Source of the DNA: Actinacidiphila bryophytorum
GTDB lineage: Bacteria > Actinomycetota > Actinomycetes > Streptomycetales > Streptomycetaceae
Length of the DNA: 64,000 bases
Direction: 5' to 3'
NCBI RefSeq assembly: GCF_016916835.1
Contig: NZ_JAFFIX010000003.1
Coordinates: forward strand, 310,001-374,000
Shown: positions 47,226 to 55,907 of the stretch, piece by piece
How the letters are laid out: each line of letters opens with the position of its first letter
Position numbering within the stretch: position 1 is the first letter of the stretch
The notes under the pieces: generated by a model
Database searches by the model: none
Seen by the model: only the letters and a program-made list of their open reading frames with translations
Told to the model about the DNA's origin: nothing
Position numbers and translations under genes: made by a program

Positions 47226-47262
47226 CCGGTCCCGCCCGCCGCACCCCGGCGGGCGGGACCGG
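47226..47262 (+). terminator. Terminator of amtB-glnK-glnD
   Basis: Perfect 15-bp stem CCGGTCCCGCCCGCC / GGCGGGCGGGACCGG, 7-nt loop, beginning 3 nt after the glnD stop. Confidence 0.8.
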
Positions 47263-47353
47263 CTTCCTGCCGGGAGCGGACCGGCTTTCTTCCCGGACGG
47301 ATACTCTGGGAGGCGACGTTTCCCACTCCCGACCCCGAGGATCTGCGACCACC

Positions 47354-48916
47354 GTGTTCGACACTCTGTCTGATCGCCTCGCGAATACCTTCAAGACCCT
47401 CCGGGGGCGCGGCCGTCTGTCCGAGGCGGACATCGACGCCACCGCGCGCGAGATCCGGATCGCGCTCCTCGAAGCGGACGTGGCGCTGCCCGCCGTACGC
47501 GCCTTCATCGCCAACGTCAAGCAGCGGGCCTCGGGCGCCGAGGTCTCGCAGGCGTTGAACCCGGCGCAGCAGGTCATCAAGATCGTCAACGAGGAACTGA
47601 TCACCATCCTCGGCGGCGAGACCCGCCGGCTGCGCTTCGCCAAGCAGCCGCCGACCGTGATCATGCTGGCCGGACTCCAGGGCGCCGGCAAGACCACGCT
47701 CGCGGGCAAGCTCGGCAAGTGGCTCCAGGGCCAGGGCCACACCCCGCTGCTGGTCGCCTGCGACCTCCAGCGGCCCAACGCGGTCAACCAGCTCAGCGTC
47801 GTCGCCGAGCGCGCCGGAGTCGCGGTCTACGCCCCCGAGCCGGGCAACGGCGTGGGCGACCCGGTCAAGGTCGCCAAGGACTCCATCGAGTTCGCCACGT
47901 CGCGGCAGCACGACATCGTCATCGTGGACACCGCGGGCCGGCTGGGCGTCGACCAGGAGCTGATGCAGCAGGCCGCGGACATCCGCGACGCCACCCACCC
48001 CGACGAGATCCTCTTCGTCGTCGACGCGATGATCGGCCAGGACGCGGTCAACACCGCGGAGGCCTTCCGCGACGGCGTCGGCTTCGACGGTGTGGTGCTC
48101 TCCAAGCTCGACGGCGACGCCCGCGGCGGTGCCGCCCTGTCGATCGCGCACGTGACCGGCAAGCAGATCATGTTCGCCTCGAACGGCGAGAAGCTCGACG
48201 ACTTCGACGCCTTCCACCCGGACCGGATGGCGTCGCGCATCCTGGGCATGGGCGACATGCTGTCGCTGATCGAGAAGGCCGAGCAGACCTTCAGCCAGGC
48301 CGAGGCCGAGAAGATGGCGGCCAAGCTGGCGAAGGGCCCCAAGGAGTTCACGCTCGACGACTTCCTCGCCCAGATGGAGCAGGTCCGCAAGATGGGCTCC
48401 ATCTCCAAGCTGCTCGGCATGCTGCCGGGCATGGGCCAGATCAAGGACCAGATCAACAACCTGGACGAGAAGGACGTCGACCGCACCGCCGCGATCATCA
48501 AGTCGATGACCCCGGGCGAGCGCGCCGACCCGCACCTGATCAACGGCTCCCGCAGGGCGCGTATCGCCAAGGGCTCGGGCGTCGAGGTCAGCGCGGTCAA
48601 GAGCCTGGTCGAGCGGTTCTTCGAGGCGCGCAAGATGATGTCGCGGATGGCGCAGGGCGGCGGCATGCCCGGGATGCCGGGGATGCCCGGCATGGGCGGC
48701 GGCCCCGGCCGGCAGAAGAAGCAGCAGAAGCAGGCCAAGGGCCGGCGGCAGAGCGGCAACCCGATGAAGCGCAAGGCCGACGCGGCCGCGGCGGCTGCCC
48801 GCCGCGAGGAGCAGCAGCAGGGCCAGGGCGCCGGCCAGGGCGGCAGCCCGTTCGGCCTGCCCGGCGGCGGCCAGGACTTCGAACTGCCCGACGAGTTCAA
48901 GAAGTTCATGGGCTGA
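47354..48916 (+). CDS. ffh: Signal recognition particle protein Ffh
   Basis: 520-aa SRP GTPase that binds signal peptides of membrane and secreted proteins. N domain at 1-95; G domain with GLQGAGKTTLAGKLG near 107-121, DLQRPNAVNQL, DTAGRLGVD, SKLDGDARGG; M domain from about 300 with methionine-rich helices (KLLGMLPGMGQIKDQ; RMAQGGGMPGMPGMPGMGGG). The C-terminus is a Gln/Gly/Lys-rich tail. GATACT at 47300-47305 is a possible -10 box. SRP RNA was not found in this window. Confidence 0.97.
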   Translation: MFDTLSDRLANTFKTLRGRGRLSEADIDATAREIRIALLEADVALPAVRAFIANVKQRASGAEVSQALNPAQQVIKIVNEELITILGGETRRLRFAKQPPTVIMLAGLQGAGKTTLAGKLGKWLQGQGHTPLLVACDLQRPNAVNQLSVVAERAGVAVYAPEPGNGVGDPVKVAKDSIEFATSRQHDIVIVDTAGRLGVDQELMQQAADIRDATHPDEILFVVDAMIGQDAVNTAEAFRDGVGFDGVVLSKLDGDARGGAALSIAHVTGKQIMFASNGEKLDDFDAFHPDRMASRILGMGDMLSLIEKAEQTFSQAEAEKMAAKLAKGPKEFTLDDFLAQMEQVRKMGSISKLLGMLPGMGQIKDQINNLDEKDVDRTAAIIKSMTPGERADPHLINGSRRARIAKGSGVEVSAVKSLVERFFEARKMMSRMAQGGGMPGMPGMPGMGGGPGRQKKQQKQAKGRRQSGNPMKRKADAAAAAARREEQQQGQGAGQGGSPFGLPGGGQDFELPDEFKKFMG

Positions 48917-48952
48917 TGCGGGGGCGCCGCGGCCTCGCGGGATGATGGGTGC

Positions 48953-49468
48953 ATGCGCGTATCGATCAGAGAGCCCAGGTCCAGTGACGCCGAGGCGCAC
49001 CGCGGTGCGGTGCTGCGGTCCGTGGAGCACCTTGCGCCGTGGAATCCGGTGGAGCCCGACGTCCTGCCCGAGCTGCTGCGGCGGCAGGGCCCCGGGCTGC
49101 GGACCTTCCTGATCATCAACGACGAGGACGGCGGCATCGTCGGCAAGTGCAATGTCGCCAACATCGTCATGGCCCGCTTCCGCAACGGCGCGCTCGGCTA
49201 CGACAGCTACGTGCCGTACAACGGCACCGGCCGGATGAGCGAGGGCCTGCGGCTGGTCGTGGACCGCTGCTTCGCCGCCGAGCCGGACGGACTCGGCCTG
49301 CACCGGCTGGAGATCAGCGTGCAGCCGGACAACGTCCGCTCGGTGGCCATGGCCAAGCGGCTCGGTTTCCGGCACGAGGGCTTCTCACCGCGGATGCTCT
49401 ACATCAACGACGCCTGGCGCGACCACGAACGCTTCGCCATGACCGCGGAGGAATGGCCCGGCCTGTAG
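48953..49468 (+). CDS. GNAT-family (RimJ/RimL-type) N-acetyltransferase
   Basis: 171-aa acetyltransferase. The fold runs from VSIREPRSSDAEAH through IVGKCNVANIVMARF and the acetyl-CoA loop VPYNGTGRMSEGLRLVVD to the motif-B region LHRLEISVQPDNVRSVAMAKRLGFRHEGFSPRML, typical of Rim-like enzymes that acetylate protein N-termini or small amines. Target unknown. It lies 36 nt after ffh, a frequent neighbour pair in Streptomyces. Confidence 0.92.
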   Translation: MRVSIREPRSSDAEAHRGAVLRSVEHLAPWNPVEPDVLPELLRRQGPGLRTFLIINDEDGGIVGKCNVANIVMARFRNGALGYDSYVPYNGTGRMSEGLRLVVDRCFAAEPDGLGLHRLEISVQPDNVRSVAMAKRLGFRHEGFSPRMLYINDAWRDHERFAMTAEEWPGL

Positions 49469-49497
49469 CCGGGTACGGACCGCGGCCCGTACCCGGC
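49468..49497. terminator. Bidirectional terminator between the GNAT and DUF402 genes
   Basis: Perfect 11-bp stem GCCGGGTACGG / CCGTACCCGGC with an 8-nt loop. It starts on the GNAT stop codon and separates convergent genes. Confidence 0.75.
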
Positions 49498-49522
49498 GCA
49501 TTTGCCGGCGCAAGGCCGCGGT

Positions 49523-50026
49523 TCAGTCCAGCAGGGGAGCCAGCCCGCTCTTGCGGCGGGCCAGCGCCTCCAGCTCGTCCAGGGCACGGACCGCCCGCCC
49601 GGCCGCGTCCGGGTCGCGCTCGGCCAGGCCGCTGTCGGCGAACTCGTCCTCGTCCAGCCGCAGCACCCGGCTGCCGTCGGCCGACACCCACAGGTCCAGG
49701 TCGAGGTCCTCGGAGACCAGCTCGCCGCCCGCGGCGAGCACCGGGCGGGTGATGTCGCAGTACCAGCCCTTGCGCACACCGCGGGCGTCGCACACTTCCT
49801 TGACCGAATACCACCGGTCGCGCCAGTAGCGCTCGGTGAAGACGTCGCCGGGCTCGAAGCGTACGAAGCCGAAGTCCCGGACGTCGGGCAGCGACCAGGG
49901 TGCGGTCACCGTGACGCGGACACCGTCGTCGGCGACCACGGTCGCGGGGTAGCTGACCTTGTCGCGGCCGGCCTTGACCAGGCGCACGGACACCGGGGTG
50001 CCGGGCGGCAGGGGAGTGGTGGGCAT
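49523..50026 (-). CDS. DUF402 (FomD/Ntdp-like) protein
   Basis: 167-aa DUF402 protein, the beta-barrel family that includes nucleoside tri/diphosphatases and FomD. Characteristic segments: FVRFEPGDVFTERYWRDRWYSVKEV near 54-78, RKGWYCDITRPVLA near 85-98 and the acidic metal-binding strand VSEDLDLDLWVSADG near 104-118. A hydrolase role on nucleotides is likely from the family; the substrate is unknown. The methyltransferase gene lies 79 nt upstream on the same strand, so both may be cotranscribed. Confidence 0.85.
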   Translation of the reverse strand: MPTTPLPPGTPVSVRLVKAGRDKVSYPATVVADDGVRVTVTAPWSLPDVRDFGFVRFEPGDVFTERYWRDRWYSVKEVCDARGVRKGWYCDITRPVLAAGGELVSEDLDLDLWVSADGSRVLRLDEDEFADSGLAERDPDAAGRAVRALDELEALARRKSGLAPLLD

Positions 50027-50105
50027 GCCCCCAGCCTTGCCGATGCCGCGGCAGGCGGCCAGCGAATTCGCGGGGGCCGGTCGGTGGGGTCGGTGGGGTG
50101 GGCGG

Positions 50106-50948
50106 TCAGACGCGGGCGATCAGGTAGCGGAAGACGTTCTCCATCCGGACGGTGCCGTCGGGGCGCCGGTAAGGGTGCAGTGCCTCGGCGATCTCCTTGT
50201 CCACCTGCTGCTGGTCGGTGGCGGCCACCGCCGCCTCGAACAGGCCGGTCGCCAGCAGGCCACGCACCGCACTGGCCTGGTCCTGGTAGCCGAAGGGGCA
50301 GGACACCCGGCCCGAGCCGTCGGGGCGCAGCCCCGCGCCCCTGGCCAGGTCCTCCAGGTCGTCCCTGCCGCCGATCCCCGGCGTCGGCGCGGCCTCGCCG
50401 CGCGGTTCGGCCAGCCGGGCCGCGACGGCGAGCACCCTGGCGGCCGAGCAGCGCTCCGGCGGCCCCCAGCCGGCCAGCACCACCGCGGTGCCGGGCCGGG
50501 CGTCGGCGGCGACCGCGGACAGTGCGGGCCGCAGGTCCTGCGCGGGCGTGGCGGGGTCGAGCGCGGTGACGACGTCGTAGCCGCCGGCGCGCACGTCCGC
50601 CGATGTGGGTGCGCCGGTGCGCAGGCAGGCCGCGGTGTCCGCCACGAGTGCGCCGCGCGGCAATGTACCGAGCCTTTGCGGTACGGCCATCCGCTCCGCG
50701 GCAAGGCGCAGCCGGCCGGGGTCTGCGTCGTATCCGGTGACGGCCGCGCCCCTCGCCGCGGCGAGCAGCAGTGCGAGGCCGGAACCGCAGTTCAGAGCGA
50801 GGATTCCGGTGCCGGGGCCGACGTCGAGCCGGTCGTTGACGGTGTCGTAGAGCGGTACGAGCATGCGTTCCTGGATCTCGGCCCAGTCCCGCGCCCGGTC
50901 CTGGTGTGCCGTCTCCGGCCTGGATCCGCGATAGAGGGTAGGTGCCAT
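50106..50948 (-). CDS. SAM-dependent methyltransferase-like protein
   Basis: 280-aa class I methyltransferase fold. The SAM loop is VGPGTGILALNCGSGLALL near 43-61, with the acidic strand TGYDADPGRLRLA near 71-83 and a VLAGWGPPERCSA stretch (usually the catalytic/strand-5 region). The residue that normally follows the GxGxG motif is present, so binding is plausible. Substrate unknown. Divergent from proS with a 195-nt intergenic region. A similar gene is found here in other streptomycetes. Confidence 0.85.
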   Translation of the reverse strand: MAPTLYRGSRPETAHQDRARDWAEIQERMLVPLYDTVNDRLDVGPGTGILALNCGSGLALLLAAARGAAVTGYDADPGRLRLAAERMAVPQRLGTLPRGALVADTAACLRTGAPTSADVRAGGYDVVTALDPATPAQDLRPALSAVAADARPGTAVVLAGWGPPERCSAARVLAVAARLAEPRGEAAPTPGIGGRDDLEDLARGAGLRPDGSGRVSCPFGYQDQASAVRGLLATGLFEAAVAATDQQQVDKEIAEALHPYRRPDGTVRMENVFRYLIARV

Positions 50949-51088
50949 CGAAGCCCCAATCAGCCACGCTTCGCCGTGTGCCCCCGTGGGAATGTGTGCC
51001 GCTTTCGTCCCCGAGAGCCAGACAACTGCTGTTTGCCCGCCCCGTCCAGGGGCCGCGGAAGGCGTTTTTCACACGTTCCGCGACCGGT

Positions 51089-51118
51089 CCCGCAGCCGTA
51101 ACCGATTCACGCTGCGGG
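51089..51118. promoter_or_regulatory. Inverted repeat upstream of proS
   Basis: Perfect 8-bp arms CCCGCAGC and GCTGCGGG around 14 nt. It ends 12 nt before a TACCAT -10-like box (51131-51136), which itself ends 7 nt before the proS ATG. It therefore covers the likely -35 region and may be an operator. Confidence 0.45.
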
Positions 51119-51143
51119 CGCCTCGACACGTACCATCGCCTGC

Positions 51144-52556
51144 ATGGCAAAGGCTCCCGTTCTCACCCCCCAGGCGGACGACTTCCCGCGCTGGTACCAG
51201 GACCTGATCAACAAGGCAGAGCTGGCCGACAACGGCCCGGTCCGCGGCACCATGGTCATCCGACCGTACGGCTACGGCCTGTGGGAGCGGATGCAGCAGG
51301 AGATGGACACCCGGATCAAGCAGGCGGGTGCGCAGAACGCGTACTTCCCGCTCTTCATCCCGCAGTCCTTCCTGACCCGGGAGGCAGAGCACGTCGAGGG
51401 CTTCGCGCCGGAGCTGGCGGTCGTCACGCACGGCGGCGGCAAGGACCTCGAAGAGCCGGTCGTGGTCCGCCCCACTTCCGAGACGATCATCAACGAGTAC
51501 TTCTCGAAGTGGGTGCAGAGCTACCGGGACCTGCCGCTGCTGATCAACCAGTGGGCGAACGTGGTGCGGTGGGAGATGCGGCCGCGCGTCTTCCTGCGCA
51601 CCACCGAGTTCCTCTGGCAGGAGGGCCACACCGCGCACGCCACGTACGAGGACGCGCGGGACTACGCGGCGCGCATCCACCGCGAGGTCTACGCCGACTT
51701 CATGGCCAACGTGCTGGGCATGGACGTGGTGCTGGGCCGCAAGACGGCCAAGGAGCGCTTCGCCGGCGCCATCAACACCCTCACCCTCGAGGGCATGATG
51801 GGCGACGGCAAGGCCCTGCAGCTGGGCACCAGCCACGAGTTGGGCCAGAACTTCGCGAAGGCCTTCCACACCCAGTACCTGTCGGCCGAGGGCGGGCAGG
51901 AGCACGTGTGGCAGACGTCGTGGGGCAGCAGCACGCGCATGGTCGGCGGGCTGATCATGATGCACGGCGACGACAACGGCCTGCGGGTGCCGCCGCGGCT
52001 CGCCCATGTGCAGGTCGTGGTCCTGGCGATCAAGGGCGACGACGAGGTCGTGGCCAAGGTGCGGGAGGTCGGCGAGAAGCTGACCGCCGCGGGGCTGCGG
52101 GTCGTCGTGGACGACCGCACCGACACCCCCTTCGGCCGCCGCGCGGTCGACTGGGAGCTGAAGGGCGTGCCGGTCCGCATCGAGATCGGCCCGCGCGACC
52201 TGGAGGCCGGCACCGCGATGCTGGCCCGGCGCATCCCCGGCGGCAAGGCGCCGGTGGCGCTCGACAGCCTGGCGCAGCTGCTGCCGACGGTGCTGGAGGA
52301 GGACCAGGCGCAGCTGCTGCGGGAGTCCCGCGAGCGCCGGGAATCCCGCACCGTGGACGTCGCGACCGTCGAGGAGGCGGCCGAGGCCGCGGCCACCGGC
52401 TGGGCGCGCATCCCGTGGGCCGACCTCGGTCCGGTGGGCGAGGAGGAGCTGGCCCAGCAGGGCGTTTCCGTGCGCTGCCTGGTCACCAAGGACGGCGCAG
52501 TGCCCGACTCGGACGACGCTCCCGGCACCCTGGCGATCGTCGCGCGGGCGTACTAG
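51144..52556 (+). CDS. proS: Prolyl-tRNA synthetase, short archaeal/eukaryotic-like type
   Basis: 470-aa class II synthetase. Motif 1 lies near FPLFIPQSFL; RPTSETIINEYFSKWVQSYRD and LPLLINQWANVVRWEMRPRVFLRTTEFLWQEGHTAHAT form motif 2 and the editing-free catalytic core; motif 3 is near GGLIMMHGDDNGLRVPP. The anticodon-binding domain (about 285-390) and a reduced C-terminal zinc-like domain follow. There is no INS editing insertion, so this is not the long (about 565-aa) bacterial ProRS. Likely leaderless. Whether it is the only ProRS of this organism cannot be told here. Confidence 0.93.
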   Translation: MAKAPVLTPQADDFPRWYQDLINKAELADNGPVRGTMVIRPYGYGLWERMQQEMDTRIKQAGAQNAYFPLFIPQSFLTREAEHVEGFAPELAVVTHGGGKDLEEPVVVRPTSETIINEYFSKWVQSYRDLPLLINQWANVVRWEMRPRVFLRTTEFLWQEGHTAHATYEDARDYAARIHREVYADFMANVLGMDVVLGRKTAKERFAGAINTLTLEGMMGDGKALQLGTSHELGQNFAKAFHTQYLSAEGGQEHVWQTSWGSSTRMVGGLIMMHGDDNGLRVPPRLAHVQVVVLAIKGDDEVVAKVREVGEKLTAAGLRVVVDDRTDTPFGRRAVDWELKGVPVRIEIGPRDLEAGTAMLARRIPGGKAPVALDSLAQLLPTVLEEDQAQLLRESRERRESRTVDVATVEEAAEAAATGWARIPWADLGPVGEEELAQQGVSVRCLVTKDGAVPDSDDAPGTLAIVARAY

Positions 52557-52787
52557 CCCCCGCGCGGCACCCCCGGGTGTCCGCTGACCGAAAACCGATG
52601 TACGTAATACGTGGTTCGTCCTTCGATGGGGCGGGTGCGCGGCTTCTCCACTGTCCTCCGCACCCGCCCTGCGTCATGCCCATCCACGCCCATCCACGGC
52701 GCATCATCCGGAACTGACCGATCAGTGCAAATTAATTGGGCTGGCCCGGAATCGGAACACCGGGAGCGCCCGGCTCGTTGTCACGGC
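52557..52787. other. 231-nt gap with AT-rich palindromic elements
   Basis: No gene. It contains ACGTA-A-TACGT (52602-52612), an 11-bp palindrome, and an AT-rich stretch GCAAATTAATTGGGC near 52723-52738 that stands out from the surrounding GC-rich DNA. Both may control the SprT-like gene. Confidence 0.45.
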
Positions 52788-53378
52788 GTGAGCACGACAC
52801 CACCTGTTCTCGCCGCCGAGCTGGCAGTCGCGTGGGCCGACATTCAACGGCACCACCCCGAGCTGCCCGATCTGGCCGCCCCCGAGTCCCTGATCGGAGA
52901 GTCGTCGTCCGCCTGCGGAAACGCACTCTCCTTCGAAAGGCTGCTGCATGAGGCCGTGCACGGGATCGCCGCAGCGCGCGGCATCCGTGACACCTCGCGT
53001 GCCGGCCGCTACCACAACCGCCGATTCCTGGCCATCGCCGACGAGATGGGCCTCGACCACGCCGAGGAGCCGCACCCCAGCAGCGGCTTCTCGCTCGTGG
53101 TGATGCGCCCGGACACCCGCAAGCGATATCGGGTGACCATCGACCGGCTGCAGCGCGCCCTCAAGGCCCACACTGTGGCCACCACGGCGGACACCGCGAG
53201 CTCCTTCCGCGGCCCCGCCGCACGCCACGGCTCGTCGGGCGGCGGTGTGCGGGTCAAGGCGGTCTGCGACTGCGGGCGCAATGTGCGCGTCGTGCCGTCG
53301 GTGCTCGCGCAGGCGCCCATCATGTGCGGTGCCTGCGGGCAGCCCTTCCGTATCCCCGAGGTCGTGGGTGCCGCCTGA
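52788..53378 (+). CDS. SprT-like zinc-binding protein
   Basis: 196-aa protein with a metalloprotease-like motif HEAVH near 58-62 (HExxH), followed by a helix with GRYHNRRFLAIADEMGLDH that supplies a third possible ligand. The C-terminal part is a zinc ribbon: VCDCGRNVRVVPS ... IMCGACGQPF with four cysteines. SprT/Spartan proteins cleave DNA-protein crosslinks; whether this one is active is not known. The GTG at 52788 opens VSTTPPVLAAEL; longer frames upstream have atypical codons. Lies before the rpsP operon. Confidence 0.88.
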   Translation: MSTTPPVLAAELAVAWADIQRHHPELPDLAAPESLIGESSSACGNALSFERLLHEAVHGIAAARGIRDTSRAGRYHNRRFLAIADEMGLDHAEEPHPSSGFSLVVMRPDTRKRYRVTIDRLQRALKAHTVATTADTASSFRGPAARHGSSGGGVRVKAVCDCGRNVRVVPSVLAQAPIMCGACGQPFRIPEVVGAA

Positions 53379-53526
53379 GTGTGGCAGAATGTCCAGCTGA
53401 GAACTCGACAGCCGTGCAGGAACCCTCTCTCCTTCGGCTGACGCGTCCATCGGGCGCACGACTCCCGCAACCCCACGTGGAAGTCCGCTGTGCCCAAACA
53501 CGTCAACACCAGGAGAACCCACTCCC

Positions 53527-53970
53527 GTGGCAGTCAAGATCAAGCTGAAGCGTCTGGGCAAGATCCGTTCGCCTCACTACCGCATCGTCGTCGCCGACTC
53601 CCGTACCCGCCGTGACGGCCGGGCCATCGAGGAGATCGGCCTGTACCACCCGGTGCAGAACCCGTCGCGTATCGAGGTCGACTCGGACCGCGCCCAGTAC
53701 TGGCTCTCCGTCGGCGCGCAGCCGACCGAGCCCGTGCTCGCCATCCTCAAGCTCACCGGTGACTGGCAGAAGTACAAGGGCCTTGAGGCCCCCGCGCCGC
53801 TGCTGGTCGCCGAGCCCAAGGCCGACAAGCGCGCCCTGTTCGAGGCCGCGGCCAAGGACAGCGCCGACGAGCCGAAGGGTGAGGCGATCACCCCCAAGGC
53901 GAAGAAGGCCGACAAGAAGGCCGACGACACCGCCGAGGCCCCGGCCGCGGCTGAGTCCACCGAGGCCTGA
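53527..53970 (+). CDS. rpsP: 30S ribosomal protein S16
   Basis: 147-aa S16; residues 1-80 are the ribosomal fold ([39 protein letters not shown]). From about 90 on a Lys/Ala/Asp-rich tail ([19 protein letters not shown]) extends the protein, as in other actinobacteria. AGGAG lies 12 nt before the GTG, a longer spacing than usual. A CAGAAT box at 53385-53390 may be the -10 element. First gene of the rpsP-khpA-rimM-trmD-rplS operon. Confidence 0.97.
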   Translation: MAVKIKLKRLGKIRSPHYRIVVADSRTRRDGRAIEEIGLYHPVQNPSRIEVDSDRAQYWLSVGAQPTEPVLAILKLTGDWQKYKGLEAPAPLLVAEPKADKRALFEAAAKDSADEPKGEAITPKAKKADKKADDTAEAPAAAESTEA

Positions 53971-53972
53971 GC

Positions 53973-54212
53973 GTGCTTGAGGAGGCTCTTGAGCACCTCG
54001 TGAAGGGCATCGTCGACAATCCCGACGATGTGCAGGTGGACATGCGCACCCTGCGCCGTGGCAGCGTGCTGGAGGTCCGGGTGCACCCCGACGACCTCGG
54101 CAAGGTGATCGGCCGCAACGGCCGTACCGCCCGCGCGCTGCGCACCGTCGTGGGCGCGCTCGGCGGCCGGGGCATCCGCGTCGACCTGGTCGACGTCGAC
54201 CAGGTGCGCTGA
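53973..54212 (+). CDS. khpA: KH-domain RNA-binding protein KhpA
   Basis: 79-aa single KH domain. The RNA-binding GxxG loop is in LGKVIGRNGRTARALRTVVG near 43-62. It is encoded between rpsP and rimM in most Gram-positive bacteria and acts, with KhpB in some species, as an RNA chaperone for growth and division. GTG start 2 nt after rpsP. Confidence 0.95.
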   Translation: MLEEALEHLVKGIVDNPDDVQVDMRTLRRGSVLEVRVHPDDLGKVIGRNGRTARALRTVVGALGGRGIRVDLVDVDQVR

Positions 54213-54237
54213 GCGCCGGCCGTACCGCACGGAAGAC

Positions 54238-54280
54238 CGGCTCGGGCCGGGGGTGGCGATGCCGCTCCCGGCCCGAGCCG
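54238..54280 (+). terminator. Strong hairpin between khpA and rimM
   Basis: Perfect 14-bp stem CGGCTCGGGCCGGG / CCCGGCCCGAGCCG with a 15-nt loop that can itself pair partly. It has no T-run and lies inside an operon, so it may attenuate or protect the transcript rather than end it completely. Confidence 0.6.
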
Positions 54281-54383
54281 TATGCCGTACGACCCGAGGT
54301 CGTACGAAACGGCCGCGGGCCGGACCGCGGACCGGACCACGTGGCGATCACGTACCGATCACGTACGAGAGGTGAAGCGCTCC

Positions 54384-54953
54384 ATGCAGCTGGTAGTCGG
54401 CAGGATCGGCCGCGCCCACGGCATCAAGGGCGAGGTGAGCGTCGAGGTGCGCACCGACGAGCCGGAACTGCGGCTTGCGCCCGGCGCCGTCCTGGCCACG
54501 GATCCGGCCGCCACCGGGCCGCTGACCATCGCCGCGGGCCGGGTGCACAGCGGCAGGCTGATGCTGCGCTTCGAGGGCGTCAGCGACCGCACGGGCGCCG
54601 AGGCGCTGCGCAACACGCTGCTGATCGCCGAGGTGGACCCGCAGGAGACCCCGGAGGATCCCGAGGAGTTCTACGACCACCAGCTGATCGACCTCGACGT
54701 CGTCACCCGCGACGGCCGCGAGGTCGGCCGGATCGCCGAGATCAGCCACCTGCCGTACCAGGACCTGCTGGTCGTGCGGCGGCCGGACGACACGGAGGTG
54801 CTGATCCCCTTCGTCGCCGAGATCGTGCCGGAGATCGACCTGGAGGAGCAGCGCGCGGTGATCGACCCGCCGCCCGGGCTGCTGGACGACATCGCGCCGC
54901 AGGACACCGAACCCGGCGGGACCGGCGCCGGCGACGACGCCGTGGACGGCTGA
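54384..54953 (+). CDS. rimM: Ribosome maturation factor RimM
   Basis: 189-aa 16S rRNA processing protein that binds S19. N-terminal RimM barrel with [18 protein letters not shown] near 5-22; C-terminal PRC barrel with [12 protein letters not shown] near 93-104 and [30 protein letters not shown] near 135-165. ATG at 54384 follows GAGAGGTGA at good distance. A disordered acidic tail ends the protein. trmD follows after 1 nt. Confidence 0.96.
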   Translation: MQLVVGRIGRAHGIKGEVSVEVRTDEPELRLAPGAVLATDPAATGPLTIAAGRVHSGRLMLRFEGVSDRTGAEALRNTLLIAEVDPQETPEDPEEFYDHQLIDLDVVTRDGREVGRIAEISHLPYQDLLVVRRPDDTEVLIPFVAEIVPEIDLEEQRAVIDPPPGLLDDIAPQDTEPGGTGAGDDAVDG

Positions 54954-54954
54954 C

Positions 54955-55776
54955 ATGCGCATCGACGTCGTCACGATCTTCCCGGAGTACCTGGAGCCGC
55001 TGAAGGTCTCGCTGGTCGGCAAGGCCCGCGCGGCGGGCCGGCTCGACGTACAGGTGCACGACCTGCGCGACTGGGCGCACGACCGGCACAACACCGTCGA
55101 CGACACCCCGTACGGCGGCGGCCCCGGCATGGTCATGATGACCGGGCCGTGGGGCGAGGCACTCGACGACACCCTGGCCGCGGGATACGAGGCGGGCGCC
55201 GGCGGCCCCGCCCTCGTCGTACCCACCCCCAGCGGCCGGCCCTTCACCCAGGTGCTGGCCGCCGAGCTGTCCGCGCACCCCTGGCTGATCTTCGCGCCCG
55301 CCCGCTACGAGGGCATCGACAGCCGTGTCACCGCCGAGTACCGCACCAGGATGCCGGTCCATGAGGTCTCCATCGGCGACTACGTGCTGGCCGGCGGCGA
55401 GGCCGCCGTACTGGTCATCACCGAGGCGGTGGCCCGGCTGCTGCCCGGAGTGCTCGGCAATGCGCAGTCGCACCGCGACGACTCCTTTGCGCCCGGCGCG
55501 ATGGCAAACCTGCTGGAGGGGCCGGTCTTCACCAAGCCGCCCCAGTGGCGCGGCCGCGGCATCCCCGACGTGCTGCTCAGCGGCCACCACGGCAAGATCG
55601 CCCGCTGGCGGCGGGACGAGGCCCTGCGGCGTACCGTGGCCAACCGGCCCGACCTGGTGCAGCGCTGCGACCCCGCCGTCTTCGACCGGCGTGACCGGGA
55701 GATGCTCAGCATCCTGGGCTGGCAGCCGGGACCCGACGGGCGATTTGGGCCCAGCCCCTACGCCGTGGAAGAATGA
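54955..55776 (+). CDS. trmD: tRNA (guanine37-N1)-methyltransferase
   Basis: 273-aa SPOUT-fold enzyme that methylates G37 of tRNAs to prevent frameshifting. Seen: RIDVVTIFPEYLEPL at the start, DDTPYGGGPGMVMM near 43-56, ARYEGIDSRV near 118-127, and the trefoil-knot SAM site VHEVSIGDYVLAGGEAAVLV near 140-159, with HRDDSF and PPQWRGRGIPDVLLSGHH after it. Normal length. Confidence 0.97.
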   Translation: MRIDVVTIFPEYLEPLKVSLVGKARAAGRLDVQVHDLRDWAHDRHNTVDDTPYGGGPGMVMMTGPWGEALDDTLAAGYEAGAGGPALVVPTPSGRPFTQVLAAELSAHPWLIFAPARYEGIDSRVTAEYRTRMPVHEVSIGDYVLAGGEAAVLVITEAVARLLPGVLGNAQSHRDDSFAPGAMANLLEGPVFTKPPQWRGRGIPDVLLSGHHGKIARWRRDEALRRTVANRPDLVQRCDPAVFDRRDREMLSILGWQPGPDGRFGPSPYAVEE

Positions 55777-55870
55777 GCGGCTGCTGCCCGTCCGGCGCGC
55801 GCCCCTGCCACAGGGGGAACGACGCCGACCGGAAGGGGCGGCGAACCCCCTGACGAAACACCACGTTCCG

Positions 55871-55890
55871 CCGATGACCTGTGGCATCGG
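55871..55890 (+). promoter_or_regulatory. Small hairpin in the rplS leader
   Basis: CCGATG-N8-CATCGG, 6-bp stem, ending 17 nt before the rplS start in the 131-nt trmD-rplS gap. A leader hairpin that could control L19 synthesis; position is the only evidence. Confidence 0.35.
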
Positions 55891-55907
55891 CGAGGAAGCA
55901 GACACCA

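Noticed and set aside
51060..51143. T-box riboswitch before proS
   Set aside because: The TGGNACCGCG antiterminator sequence and a proline specifier are missing, and the inverted repeat lies upstream of the likely transcript start.
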